Below, one piece after another: positions 53,754-64,000 of a stretch of DNA of 64,000 nt. Below the pieces are notes generated by a model, which worked only from the letters and a program-made list of their open reading frames with translations, made no database searches and had not been told where the DNA came from. Both the position numbers and the translations under genes were made by a program. Source of the stretch: Scilla litardierei (lineage: Eukaryota > Streptophyta > Magnoliopsida > Asparagales > Asparagaceae); the NCBI GenBank assembly GCA_030789695.1, contig CM061142.1:360616257-360680256 (forward strand). Direction: 5' to 3'. Each line of letters starts with the position of its first letter. The stretch's first letter is position 1.

Positions 53754-54179
53754 TTAGTCATAACCCGTGACCTATGGTCACGGGGCATTCAAAATATTCC
53801 CTTGAAAAATTTCAACCTATTCAAAATCTATCCACCTCAAAAAAATTTGCAACCGCATTCAAAATATCAAAAAAAATTAACCACATTCAAACTACACTTT
53901 AGTTCCCCTAAAACATTTGGTCCCCCAAAAAATTTTAGTTTCCCTTAAAATTGAGTTCACTCCAGATTTAGTTCCTTCAAAATTTAAATTTTAGTTTTCC
54001 AAATTTTAGTTTCATTTAGATTTAGTTCCACCAAAATTTTAGAGGTTTCCCTCCAAATTTTTCACAAACTCTTATCCTAACCGTTGATTCCTTTAGATTA
54101 AATCTTAACCGTCTTTCAACACACCTCTTTGTCCTAATCAACAAATCCAATCAAAGCCATCCATCATTTGTATAATAGA
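53754..54179 (-). mobile_element. Helitron-like element, copy C, 426 bp
   Basis: Starts TCTATTATACAAATGATGG on the minus strand and ends with the hairpin CCCGTGACC/GGTCACGGG and CTAA. The A|T target rule is not met at this end, so the terminus has probably mutated. Confidence 0.6.
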
Positions 54180-54183
54180 TATG

Positions 54184-54560
54184 TTGATTAGGATCCATTT
54201 GAATGGTCCAAACATGCAAGTCAACCTATTCAAAATTGTACAACTCAAATATAAAATATGTTAAATTGGATTCGATTTAACATGACTAAAATACATAAAA
54301 ATAAAATTTTAAATTATTTAAAAATATTTTACATATGCATAAGTGACGATAGATTATGCCATTTTAGGTCTATCCTAAAATGTTGATTTCATGCAAACAA
54401 TTTGCATAAGCAAAACAAATCTAAATGATTCGAATTTTTAGGTAGTTTAGACATATTAAATCATATTTAATGAGATGAATTTTCTATTTAGGATGCCTAA
54501 TTTTAAATTTAAATGTGTTGGATTCGTATATTTGGTCTATTAAAATGGATCCTAATTAAC
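54184..54560. mobile_element. TIR MITE, about 377 bp
   Basis: Inverted ends TTGATTAGGATCCATTTGAA and TTAAAATGGATCCTAATTAA (complementary with few mismatches, about 28 bp). AT-rich interior, no coding capacity, unrelated to the GAGAATAATGGG family. Confidence 0.65.
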
Positions 54561-54579
54561 GTATATACGTGTATATAAA

Positions 54580-54948
54580 AATAATGAGTATCATATGATG
54601 TATGATCACTTTTATCGGATGATGGCCATAAAATTCCAATGCCCATAATTTTTCTTGTATGATCGGCTCCATTCATTTTTTGTTTTTAGATTCCAACACC
54701 CAAATGCACCAAAACTCTAGTGAAACAAAGCTTTTTGCTCGTTTATCTACTTGTTGGAAAGTTATCAATTTTACCGCCATATAACATTTTTCAACCCTAG
54801 ATCAACTAACAAAAAGCCATAAGTTCAATATATCTTTATTGCGTTTATGAGATCAAAATGAACGGAACTCATCACTCAAAAAATATAAAGTGGGCTGTTT
54901 AGGTGTCATATGACAAATATTCATATGTTATACAATACCTAATATTCT
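54580..54948. mobile_element. MITE of the GAGAATAATGGG family, about 370 bp, diverged
   Basis: Ends AATAATGAGTATCATATGAT and ACAATACCTAATATTCTAT. Interior blocks shared with the copies at 39047 and 47211. Confidence 0.65.
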
Positions 54949-56876
54949 ATACACACACACATTGAGTGTGTAAACTTAGTGGCATGACACAGTTATGCAA
55001 AATGAAAGGGGAAAGATGTGATGGGAAGTTGGGGAAGAACTAATTAGGAATTTTGCAAGATTTCGGGTCTCGCATCCTAAAAATACGATGATTACCACTC
55101 CAATAACCCGCATGCAAAAATATTTCAGAACTTACAACCATGAAATTAAGCACATTCTCGCACTTCTCATCCTCAAGATTTTTATCATGTGGCAAATAAA
55201 GTTTACACAACTCTAATTTTTTATTCAATATTACATCTAATTAAAAAGTTAAATATAAGGTCATATATAGAGGTAAAATGAAGACTAATTTAACGCATAC
55301 TCAAACTCTTAAATAGACACAAATAGATATCTAAATTAACTCAGAGTAAAATATAAAATTGACTCAAACACTAAATAGACTTAATTTGAATCCCAGTTGA
55401 ATTCATATCATTCACCCCGACTTTGAAAAATTTATCACCTAGTGATTGATGATACTAATGCATAATCCAACAGAAGTTAGCGAACTCTTGAAGTTAAAGA
55501 ACGCTCGTCCTTAGTCTTTGAAATAAAGTAAAATATAGATTTCGAGACAAGCATCTCCGAGAGAATATATTGAAGTCGCAAAAGATAGGAAAGTGTGCAA
55601 AACCAGCTGACCGATAGGTAATGAAAGATCTAAGACGAAAAACTTGATGTGCTCAACTTCCTCATGCTCAATAAGTGGCTCAAATGGCGGCTTCAATATG
55701 GACCCAAATTGACTCGTTATTCAAACATTGTCTCAGATTATTCCTCTGACCATAATTTCAACTCAGGCTTGAGATCTGGATTTGAATCAAGCTTAATTGT
55801 ATACTTAGGCCCGGGCTCCTGTTCAAGCTTTAACATTACTTTGGCGTTCATCCGTGACTCCACGTGAGGAACAAGATCCGCATGTTGATCAGCGAGCTGT
55901 TTTGTAGATAACCCTAATATAGCTGGGATATCTTGCAATTGATTTCTGATCTCTTATAAAAACTAGTAGATTGCTACCTTGGTGGAGTTTTAAGAAAGTA
56001 ACGATATCAATGCTTGGGTTTTATTTGTGCTCAATGTTAGCATCCTTCACCATACATTTTCCACGAGTAATAATCCTCTGCTCTTAGTTTATTCTCTTAG
56101 TTTATGACGAAAGTATAAAGTACTTTTCCTCTTCGGTTAGAATACAATAAGCGGAAAATCTTTCAATACAATGCACCCAATCCTCATACCTTTTATAACA
56201 CTTGCATTTGTAGAAAATTAGGACATCAAAGTTGAACTCTTCTCTAGATGGGTGATGCTTGGAAAAAAATCATAGAAAATATGTGACGAAGTTGGCGAAC
56301 AGCTCAAAACTTATCAATATAATCTTAAACCTGATTCTGGCTTGCAACTAGCTCAAACAGCTCAAAGATTGTGCTTGAAACAGCTTTAAAATCATCAAAA
56401 TACGAACTCTACATAAAATATTTGAAAAATCCATAAAAATTCCTAGAAATTAGTCGAAGGTACTTTTAGAGACCCAGCTTATACTATGCCCCTAACCAAG
56501 CCCATTGTTAGAGATATATCGCATACTAGGTCCTTAACACTAGTCTTGCTAAGAACCAATCTTGTACTAGGCACATAACATAGGCTCACAACCCCTATTG
56601 GTAAATATTTGCTAGTATACAAACCAAAACCAATTGGTATTAGGTGGATCGGCCCTCTAATACTTTTAGACATTTCTTTTTCTTTTGTTCATTTCCGATG
56701 TGGGACTAAGTGGGATCGTAACAAACCACCAAGCTTCCGACAACTGCCATCCATGGTGGCCTACTCTGGGGTGCCCACTCTAAGTAGCCCACTCTGGCTT
56801 TTACCAGGTCTCCATCTATTATGTCGCTCCTTCCCCAGGTCGTCCCTTCCGCAATGTGGGTTGTAGCATTGAGCTT
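54949..56876. other. Degenerate region, possible retroelement remnants
   Basis: No intact gene. On the minus strand around 56100-56260 a decayed frame reads FNFDVLIFYKCKCYKRYEDW and CIERFSAYC, resembling retroelement gag, with low certainty. A GATGTGGGACTAAGTGGGAT block at 56697 is a common plant repeat motif. Confidence 0.35.
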
Positions 56877-56891
56877 ACTCTGATACCAATT

Positions 56892-57264
56892 TGATGTGAT
56901 CAAGAGTTTTTGTGGGAAGAAAAATAGGATTTTTAAAGCGGAAAAGGAAAAAGAGGAATTTTTATTACCGTAAGAATCTGAAAATAATAAGATAAATGGC
57001 CTCTTTAGGAGAAGATGCATCTCTCCTAGCTTCTCCTTCAAGATGAAAGCATAAATCTCCAAACTATGGTTCGTGGATGCCTAGTAAAATATTCATCTCA
57101 CAAATCAAACATAAAGAAACCTCCATGGCCAGCCCTACCCTAATAAAAGAGAAAATTACAGATTTTGGAAGAGTTACAAAAAAGCCCCCAAGTTCAGAAT
57201 TTACAAATTTGCCCCTGGTTCAACCTCGTGTCCGTGTCTCCTCTTCTATGTGATGATCGCATCA
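56892..57264 (-). repeat. Isolated Ty3 5' LTR with primer site
   Basis: 373 bp, plus-strand ends TGATGTGATCAAG and GATCGCATCA. The primer-site complement ACTCTGATACCA lies at 56877-56888. The rest of the element, to the left, is not recognisable and no second LTR is found nearby. Confidence 0.75.
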
Positions 57265-57672
57265 GTACCATAAAAGCAAGGAAATTTTAAAATAATAATA
57301 TGCATTGTAGCTGGTGGGTTGGTTCACTTTGAACTTGTTGGATTGGGTTTGACTTTTATTCAGGTCTGATGAGTTGAAATGGGTCGAGTCTGCGATAGCA
57401 CTGGTCTCGACTGAATTGTACGAAAGTAAATACGGGTTAAGGTTGGCTCCTGCAACATATCCAAATCGAGTTCCAAGTGGACTCATGTATTGTCCATAAG
57501 CTTGATTGCATTGTTTAAAACCCTCAATCAAAATCAAGCTCCCCATTCTTTAGGGTTGCAAAGTCAATGTTTAGCAATGATGACGTCTACAAACGTCAGT
57601 AATGGTAGTTGAAGGGCAATGCGTCGATGGCAAATCAACTCGACGGTGATGGTAGCAACATAACTACGTTAT
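57265..57672. other. Spacer
   Basis: About 400 bp without recognised features between the Ty3 LTR and the Sirevirus LTR. Confidence 0.4.
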
Positions 57673-59030
57673 TGAACATTGAGTCAACACAATATATGTT
57701 TTGATAATGAGCAAACATATTTGTGTGCTAATAAATTATGAATAAGATTTAAGAAGAAAAAGGTCAAATTATAGTGAAAGTGATCAATGCTAAGGAATAA
57801 AGTATTTAAAGAATCAAGACAAGACTTGAAGATTTCAATACTACATCAAGGAAGTTGTAATGCAAAATCATTTATTTTGATGTATTTAGCCGTGATAAAT
57901 CACTTCACACACTTAAAATTTCATTTAAAAAATATTTTGAAATTTTTGAAAATATTTCAATTAATTTTCCTATGTTTTAAAGGCCAAAATAATGCATTTT
58001 TAGGTTATTAGTCGACCAATAAGTATACTCTAGTCGACTAATTAAACATGTAAAATTAATGACTATCAGCATGTCAGATTAGTCGACCAATATACTCTTC
58101 TTAGTCAACTAATTGCTTAAGTAGTTGACTAACAGTTGTTCACTAGTCAACTAATTCAAAAATGAGTTTTGTTGTTTTCTAACTTGACTGACTAGTCGAC
58201 TAGAGGCAAATAACTAGTCCTAATCATTGTACTTTAGTCAACTAATCAACTAACCAATGGCTAGAATGGAAAATCCACAACTAGTCGTTTCTAGCCGTTT
58301 TCAGGGTGTTTTGGGAATCCGATTTTGTGTTTTCATGATCTATAAATAGAGGTTGATTCCCTGGGTTTTTAGAATATCCACGCTCAATACTTTCAAGAGA
58401 ATTTTTTTGTGCAAATAGCTTTCAAGAGAAACCCCTCATTTTTTACCTTCATTCTTAACGTTTTTAAACTTATTTCTTGGTCAATCTTGATCTCTTTGCT
58501 CTTAGATTTTTAAATCTTATAAGAGATCTAAAATTCTTATAGCTACTTAAACACTTGTGCTTCAACAAGGCTAAATGAGATTGTTCTTTAACTTCAAAGA
58601 AAGGTTTCAAGTATTTCTCTCTTGTGTTCCAGGAAGGAAGTGTTACTCTCAAGTTGTTTAGAGGGTTTACACTCGTGTTTAATCAAGTGGGATTTCCTTA
58701 CACCGGGTTATGGTGTGGAGAAAGGTTGTAATATTCTTCCAATTGGGGAGTTATATTGGAAATCTCATGTCGAATTGACATAGGGACTGGAGTAGGTCAA
58801 GTTGACTGAACTAGAACATATTTCCGTGTTTGTGATTGCCTATTGTGCTATTTTTATTCTTGCTAGTATTGCTTTTATATTCCGCTACTTAGCTCATTCA
58901 TATACTTTGCAAGAATTTGTTGATTAAAAATCACTTTGTTAAAACAAATTGATTTCTTAGGCAGAAATACTTGGAATTTTTTAAAGAGATTTTTTAACAC
59001 TATTCATCCACTAATGTTTTTGATTGCCCC
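57673..59030 (+). repeat. Sirevirus 5' LTR
   Basis: About 1.36 kb; 3' border approximate (near CTATTCATCC / TGATCCCCAG). It has TAGTCGACTA-type motifs at 58008-58260 and TATA box CTATAAATAGAGG at 58340. Confidence 0.75.
58008..58260 (+). repeat. TAGTCGACTA-type motif array in 5' LTR
   Basis: About ten copies of TAGTCGACTA and one-base variants (TAGTCAACTA, TAGTCGACCA) upstream of the TATA box; the matching array in the 3' LTR is at 60998-61252. Confidence 0.75.
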
Positions 59031-59045
59031 ATGATCCCCAGCGCT

Positions 59046-59057
59046 TGGTATCGAAGT
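59046..59057 (+). promoter_or_regulatory. Sirevirus primer binding site (mutated)
   Basis: TGGTATCGAAGT at the position of the initiator-Met site TGGTATCAGAGC, with changes after the seventh base. Confidence 0.6.
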
Positions 59058-59061
59058 CTCG

Positions 59062-59519
59062 TTGAAGGATGTCATCAACAACCGGATCACAATTTTCAGA
59101 GGGCCAATCCATCACTTGTCCACATATGCTCTTCGAATCCAACCACGGACTTGGAAGAACAAAATGACCAGCATAGTAGAGACACCTTACGTGGTACCAA
59201 TAACACCATGCACTTCATGGACGGAGGCGGAGAAAGCTAAAAACTCTTTGAACGCCAAGGCAATGAACACATTGTATTGTGCTCTTGACAACACTGAGTA
59301 CAACCGTGTTTGTACGGCAACGATAACACACCAAATTTGACATATCCTCGAGTTAACTCATGAAAGAACTGACAAAGTAAAAGAAACCAAAATTTCTTTA
59401 TATGCCCACATGTTAAAGCTCTTTAAAATGAATGAAGGAGAGTCTACTATGGAGATATACACCCGCCTAACGGAGATCACCAATTTGAAACATGGATATC
59501 ATGGTAGAATCTTGATGTG
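59062..59519 (+). pseudogene. Sirevirus gag N-terminal fragment
   Basis: The frame reads PCTSWTEAEKAKNSLNAKAM, CALDNTEYNRVCTATITHQI. After a TGA at 59338-59340 (Trp expected) it continues with LELTHERTDKVKETKISLYA and MLKLFKMNEGESTMEIYTRL. This is the UBN2-type gag core of Sireviruses and related copia elements. The start codon is lost (first codon in this frame is not ATG), and the frame ends at 59517-59519 where the rest of gag is deleted. Confidence 0.8.
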
Positions 59520-60614
59520 ACTATTGTTGACTATGCTTTATGAGCTATCTATTTACATTTCACAATATATGAGATATTGGTTTCAAATGACTTGACACAC
59601 AAATATATGAGATTATTTGCATTATGACAAATATATGAGATGTTTTCATATAACAACATATGAACTCATTTATGACACTTTGTGATATGATTGTGATATG
59701 ATTGCTCATAAACTAATACCAACATTTGATATTACAGAACTTTTAGAATTTACTTTGAGATATATTAAAATTTTGGATGTCCTTGCAAATTACCTCAAGT
59801 GGTATATATTGACACATGACTCGTGAATTTTAATAAACATTAATGGTGTTTAATTTTTGATTGTATATTGATTTACCTTAATATTTTTTAACATTATGAT
59901 ATGTTTTCATATCTAATGACTACCAAGATGAATTCTTATCTCTATTCATAAGAAGCTTATTTTTGAAACATTGACAATGAACTAGTTTGACTAGTGATTT
60001 TTTGAATTTACATTGAAATTTTTGAATCACTCTTTTTATTATTGATAATGACATAGGTAAAATTATTTTTGAGTAACTCACACCTTGTTGATAATGCCAA
60101 AAGGAGAAGAATAAGATGTCTTAAAATATGTAAAAATATGACAAAGGGGGAGTGATATAAAGCATATGATAATTTGAGATTCAATATGACATAGGGGGGA
60201 TAAAGAAATAATTAGTATTTATATCTTTGAGAAATAATTTGAAAATATTTATATTTTAAAGTAACTTGCTTAAGTTGAAATTCTTTATATTTTTGGGTAA
60301 CTTGATTTATAGTGCTTAATAGTTAATACGACCCAATTTATCTGTAGCTTGTTGTCGCTATGCATAAGTTAATATTGGTTATAATGCATCCATGGCATAT
60401 AGATTAGTTATATTGAAAATATTGTAATTTGCCATTCATATAGCACAATCCATGATACATAAGATACATAGATAAATATGCTTATTACTAACATACAATG
60501 ATGCAGGTGGAGCTTCAATTTGATTATTAATCTAATATGCATCTTTACAGAGGGAGTAAGTATATTTTTTATATTTTATGTAATATACATTTGTCATTAT
60601 TAAAAATAGGAGAA
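59520..60614 (+). other. Non-coding 3' region of the second Sirevirus
   Basis: AT-rich, no frame. It has GACAAAGGGGGAGTGA at 60142-60157, like the internal purine motif of Sireviruses, and AATAGGAGAA just before the 3' LTR. Confidence 0.55.
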
Positions 60615-61721
60615 TGTTAAATATTGAGTCACCTCAATATATGTTTTAATGTTGAGCAAACATATTTATGTGCTAATGAATTATGAATGCAGATTTAAAA
60701 AGGAAAAGATAAAAGTATAGTGAAAGTGATCATGGCCAAGGAATAAAATATTTAAAGAAACAAGACAAAACTTAAAGATTCCAAGACTACATCAAGTAAA
60801 TTCAAGGCAAAATCATTTATTTTGATTATTTCAATCGCGTCTTTGATTAAAATATTAAAGCCTTGATGAAGCACTTCATACACTTATAATTTCATTTTAA
60901 AATGTTTTGAAAAGTTTTGAAAATAATTCAATTTATTTTCTTAAGTTTTAAAGGCCAAAATAATGCATTTTTAGTTATTAATATAGCAATAAGTATACTC
61001 TAGTCGACTAATTAAACCTAAAAATTTATAGCTGTCAGCATGTCAGATTAGTCGACCAGTCGACCAGTGTACTCTTGTTAGTCACCTAATTGCTTGATTA
61101 GTCGATTAACAGTTGTTCACTAGTAGACTAATTCAAACCAGAGAGGTTTACTGCTTTCTGGCTTAACTGACTAATAGACTAGAGGCAAATGAATAGTTGA
61201 TTAATGAACCATTAGTCGACTAATCATTACACTCTATTCGACTAATCAACTAGCCGTTGTCCAGAACGAAAAATTCGCAACTAGCCATTTCCAACCGTTT
61301 TTGGGAATTCGATTTTGTGTGTTCTTGATCTATAAATAGAGTTTGATTCCCTGGGTTTTAGAACATATAAGCGCAATATTTTCAAGAGAACATTTATTTT
61401 TCGCAAAAAGCTTTCAAGAAAATTCCCTTATTTTTTGCATTCATTCTTAAAGTTTTTAAACTTTTTCTTGACCAATCTTGATCTCTTTACTCTCAGATTT
61501 TAACTTCTTATAAGAGATCTAAAATTCTTATAGCCACTTATATACTTGTGCTTCAACAAGGCTCCAGGAGTTTGTTCTTCAACTTCAAAAAAAGTTTGCA
61601 AGCATTTTTTTTCTTGTATTGTAAGAAGGAATGGTTACTCTCAAGTTGTTGAGAGAGTTTACATTCGTGTTTGATTGAGTGGGATTTTCTTATACCGGGT
61701 TGTGGTGTAGAGGAAGGTTGT

Positions 61722-62947
61722 GGGAATTGCTACGCGCACATATCGTTTTACTCACCGTGCACAACTAGATTCCGATTATTTGCAAGTTTGCCATTGAGCA
61801 TTGCTCACCGCGTACAACATTTCGAAAAAGGCGACCCCGGTTGTGTGCGGTAAGTAAAAACCCACGGCTGCCATGGTTTTGCTCAGTGCGTACAACCGCA
61901 ATAGTCAATGAGCGCACAACCACGTATTTCATCAGCGCGTGCACAACCCCTTCTTCGCGCACCTACCGTTTTGCTCAGCGCACACAACCGCATATTTCTT
62001 CAGCGCGCGCACACAACCGCTTCTTCGTACACCCACCGTTTTTCTCGGCGTGCACAACCACATATTTCTTCAGCGGAGCTGAGCATCGGAGCCGGATGAT
62101 GGCGGCTGTAGAGCATCGGAGCCGGATGATCGGCATCAGCATCGATAGCTTTCCACTTGCATTCTAGGGATTTTTTGCCATCACTCCAAAATTAGGATGT
62201 TTGTTTAAAATGTCTTCATCGATCTCCACCACCTTCGTGGGCCTCCGACGGGCCTCGCTGGAACCACACTCCCCCGTCGGCAAGCTCACCGCCCACCGAC
62301 GAGCCACCAGGCTTCTACCCCCCCCTCAGGATTCGTGCGGCCAAGTCGAGCCCGAAGCTCACCGGCCAAAACTGTGGCTGGCGGTAATGGAAGGCGCCCA
62401 ATAAGCGGAGCTACGACAGAGGTGCTGGCTAAGGGTGAGATCGAGACGGTGCTGATCGAGAGGAAGCTGTACAATTGCAAGCCCTGTGGCGGGACGATCC
62501 CATTGTACACTGTGGGCGAGTTCAATCTGCCCCTGAATATAATTGACATGAGGGTGACGAAGATGAAGATCTCGCCTTTGAACGTCGCCGAGCACACAGT
62601 AAAAGTCCTAAGCTTTGGCATGGAATGCCGGAGTTTGATCGAAGTCTGTAGGGCTTTCGAGCACAATTTCCAACTCCTTGTCGCGAAGGACCAAATCCCT
62701 CAATCCAATTATATCCTCGTCCTCGTTGTCCTCGTCCTCGATCGCGCACGAAGAGATCGAAGCTCTGGTGTCATCGTCGGCGGTTGTGCGCGCTGAGCAA
62801 CCGAGGATGTCATTGTCGACCGTTTTGCGTAGCCCGCACAACCGCTACCGCGCGACGAGTGTAGAAACAGTGTAAATTTTGAATAGCAAACTTGTTGATA
62901 GTGGTTGTGCGCGCTGAGCAAAACGGTACGTGCGCGTAGCAACTCCC
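61722..62947. mobile_element. TIR transposon, 1.23 kb, with subterminal repeats and unrecognised cargo
   Basis: Ends GGGAATTGCTACGCGCAC (61722-61739) and the complement of GGGAGTTGCTACGCGCAC (62930-62947). Pairing extends to about 47 bp (CGTTTTRCTCA, GCACAAC). Comparison with the 5' LTR shows the exact empty site, but no target duplication is visible. Between 61790 and 62080, several variants of CGTTTTGCTCAGCGCRCACAAC are repeated. The GC-rich middle (62200-62860) looks like captured gene sequence. No transposase. Confidence 0.75.
62210..62796 (+). pseudogene. Captured, unrecognised GC-rich coding-like sequence
   Basis: A short frame begins MSSSISTTFVGLRRASLEPH at 62210, rich in Ser/Arg like an organelle transit peptide, and ends at 62402-62404. 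An overlapping frame (62335-62796) contains CKPCGGTIPLYTVGEFNLPL and MKISPLNVAEHTVKVLSFGM. I do not recognise the family. Composition differs sharply from the AT-rich LTR around it, which is why it is listed as probable captured host sequence. Confidence 0.35.
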
Positions 62948-63090
62948 ATTATTCTTCCGGTTAGGAAGTTATAGTGGAAATCTCAGGCGGGATTGACCTG
63001 GAGACTGGAATGGTTAAGGTTGACCGAACCATGATATATTTCTGTGTTTGCAATTGCCTATTGTGCTCAATTCTATCCTTACTAGTATTG

Positions 63091-63534
63091 TGATACGAAC
63101 TAGGGTTTCGTATCAATTAATTTCAGAATTTAAAGAGGAAAAATATAAAAAGGTGGAATTTTGGAATCTTAATTTGCGAAGAACGATGAAAATAGATTGA
63201 TAAATGAGCCTCTTTCGAGAGGAGACTCGCTCTCCTAGCTTTGTTGCACGGAACAAAGCCTAAAACCTTCACAAAGGACGCCTACAATTGTTCTTCACAA
63301 AATAAGCATGAAAACAAATAAAGACGGCTAGCCCTAATATATAGAAAAGTGGGGAATTACTAATCTAGTCTAAATGACTAGAATACCCCTAACTAACCCT
63401 CCTACGTGCTACCGCGCCTCCTACGGCGCACGTAAGTGACTAAAGGGGGGTGGGTCCCCCCTAGATAGCCGCCGGCCTCAAGTGGTGGGTGCGGGTGCGG
63501 TGGTGGATGCGGGTGCGGGCTCGGGTCCGCATCA
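63091..63534 (-). repeat. Ty3 3' LTR
   Basis: 444 bp, plus-strand ends TGATACGAACTAG and GGTCCGCATCA. Similar to the LTRs of the mini element at 45307 (GCGAAGAACR, TCTCCTAGCTTTG). Its inner end is rich in GGGTGCG repeats. Confidence 0.85.
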
Positions 63535-63564
63535 ATACCGCCCCCTAAAAGAGCCACCTTGTCC

Positions 63565-64000
63565 TCAAGGTGGAGATCTGGCTTTGAAGGCCCCCGAGGG
63601 AAAACAGAGGCTAGGGTCACCTGTCAGAACCACCGTGCGACCCCCTTCCTGGAATTCCATCCTAAGCTGTTTCCAATTCATCTTCACCTCGCCCAACCCC
63701 CTCAGCCACTGCACGCCCAAAATCACATCGATATTGTCCAACTCGAGGGGCAAGAAGTCCTCCACGATCTGCACTCCTTGTAAGGTCAGACTCAGCCCCT
63801 TGCACATCCCACTGCTCTCCTCCCTCCTCCTTGTCCCTGAGAGGACCGTAAACGTCTCCAAGGTGCTCACCTGCAACCTATGACGATCCACCAAATGTCG
63901 AGAGATGAAGTTGTGGGTAGCCCCACTGTCTATAAGTACCGTCACCGGCACGTCGTCCAATCGTCCTGACAACTTCATGGTATGGTTCGTGGTTACCCCT
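63565..64000 (-). pseudogene. Ty3 protease region joined to pol tail
   Basis: On the minus strand: MKLSGRLDDVPVTVLIDSGA (protease active site [10 protein letters not shown] at about 63930), then ILGVQWLRGLGEVKMNWKQL and RTVVLTGDPSL, the spacer before RT. At about 63600 the sequence switches to the final pol codons (LHLEDKVALLGGG in the next frame), so about 2.5 kb of pol is deleted compared with the full element at 39403-45141. The 5' part lies outside the window. Confidence 0.88.

Larger units (their letters stand above)
57673..63090 (+). mobile_element. Second Sirevirus, pol-less, 3' LTR interrupted twice
   Basis: LTR starts at 57673 and 60615 (TGAACATTGAGTCA and TGTTAAATATTGAGTCA) head two homologous stretches of about 1.35 kb. 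Between them lie only 1.6 kb: primer site, the first part of gag and a non-coding 3' region with purine motifs. The right LTR contains a 1.2-kb TIR element (61722-62947) and is cut before its end by a Ty3 LTR at 63091. Pol is completely missing. Confidence 0.85.
60615..63090 (+). repeat. Sirevirus 3' LTR, interrupted
   Basis: Homologous to 57673-58870. A TIR element lies between TGTGGTGTAGAGGAAGGTTGT (ending 61721) and ATTATTCTTCC (62948). The last 190 bp or so are missing beyond 63090, where a Ty3 LTR begins. Confidence 0.8.
63091..64000 (-). mobile_element. Ty3 element, 3' end, pol-less (continues beyond window)
   Basis: 3' LTR at 63091-63534, then on the minus strand the purine tract, the last codons of pol, and directly upstream the protease region. 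RT, RNase H and integrase are deleted. It inserted into the Sirevirus 3' LTR (flanking pentamer TATTG at 63086-63090; the other side is outside the window). Confidence 0.88.

Noticed and set aside
55511..55938. Possible missing MSL exons on the minus strand
   Set aside because: The short frames here do not match the MSL segment expected before the pore helix (LTLDKVSS.. / EACGVAVQSIL type).
56706..57062. Minus-strand 118-codon frame with GTTWGRSDIIDGDLVKAR
   Set aside because: It starts inside the Ty3 LTR and crosses the primer site. Similar wording occurs in plant repeats, so it is not taken as a gene.

Overview
This is nuclear DNA of a flowering plant. Three things show this: a GT31/DUF604 glycosyltransferase gene with a GT-AG intron, the C-terminal exons of an MscS-like (MSL1-type) channel gene spread over about 15.6 kb, and a dense layering of plant transposon types (Sirevirus, short-LTR Ty1/copia, chromovirus Ty3, L1-type LINE, Helitron-like, foldback MITEs and gene-carrying TIR elements). 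The species cannot be decided from the sequence. No rRNA array, tRNA, CRISPR array or bacterial-type operon was seen.

Layout. 1-3782: gag end, 3' region and 3' LTR of a Sirevirus that has lost pol. 3779-6647: probable Ty3 (Tekay/Del-like) LTR sequence. 6648-8883: 5'-truncated copia with a 112-bp 3' LTR. 9440-11138: the only intact-looking gene, the DUF604 glycosyltransferase. 11440-13576: a 2.1-kb TIR element carrying fragments of LRR and lectin-type receptor kinase genes. 13577-15597: foldback repeats and AT-rich spacer. 15598-22150: complete but broken copia element of the same family as the first, with 112-bp LTRs and TTTTT target duplication.

22151-39046 (minus strand) is the 3' half of the MSL gene. 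Its exons lie at 38863-38963, 37422-37529, 32157-32378 and 23341-23454. The introns hold an old 6.3-kb Ty3 element, a Helitron-like element that contains both a 5S rRNA-like segment and a nested pol-less Ty3 element, and a 140-bp LINE fragment. Upstream MSL exons were not found in the window.

39047-45154: a MITE split by a young Ty3 chromovirus (39403-45141, GATAC duplication, nearly identical LTRs). 45307-47000: a 1.7-kb mini Ty3 element with two LTRs and only the start of gag. 47211-54948: a cluster of related TA-flanked MITEs, a near-perfect 190-bp inverted repeat, a 5'-truncated LINE inserted in a MITE end, and two short Helitron-like copies. 54949-57672: degenerate retroelement sequence and an isolated Ty3 LTR. 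57673 to about 63090: a second pol-less Sirevirus whose 3' LTR was hit by a 1.2-kb TIR element (61722-62947) and by another Ty3 element (63091 to the window end).

Two recurring themes stand out. First, the Ty3 gag genes carry, at the same place between the N-terminal start and the gag core, a GC-rich spacer rich in short inverted repeats; in the youngest copy it is a clean tandem array of six units of about 60 bp with two hairpins each. Second, five LTR elements have lost pol while keeping gag parts and the 3' cis-acting end, and the three Ty3 cases rejoin at the same last codons of pol.
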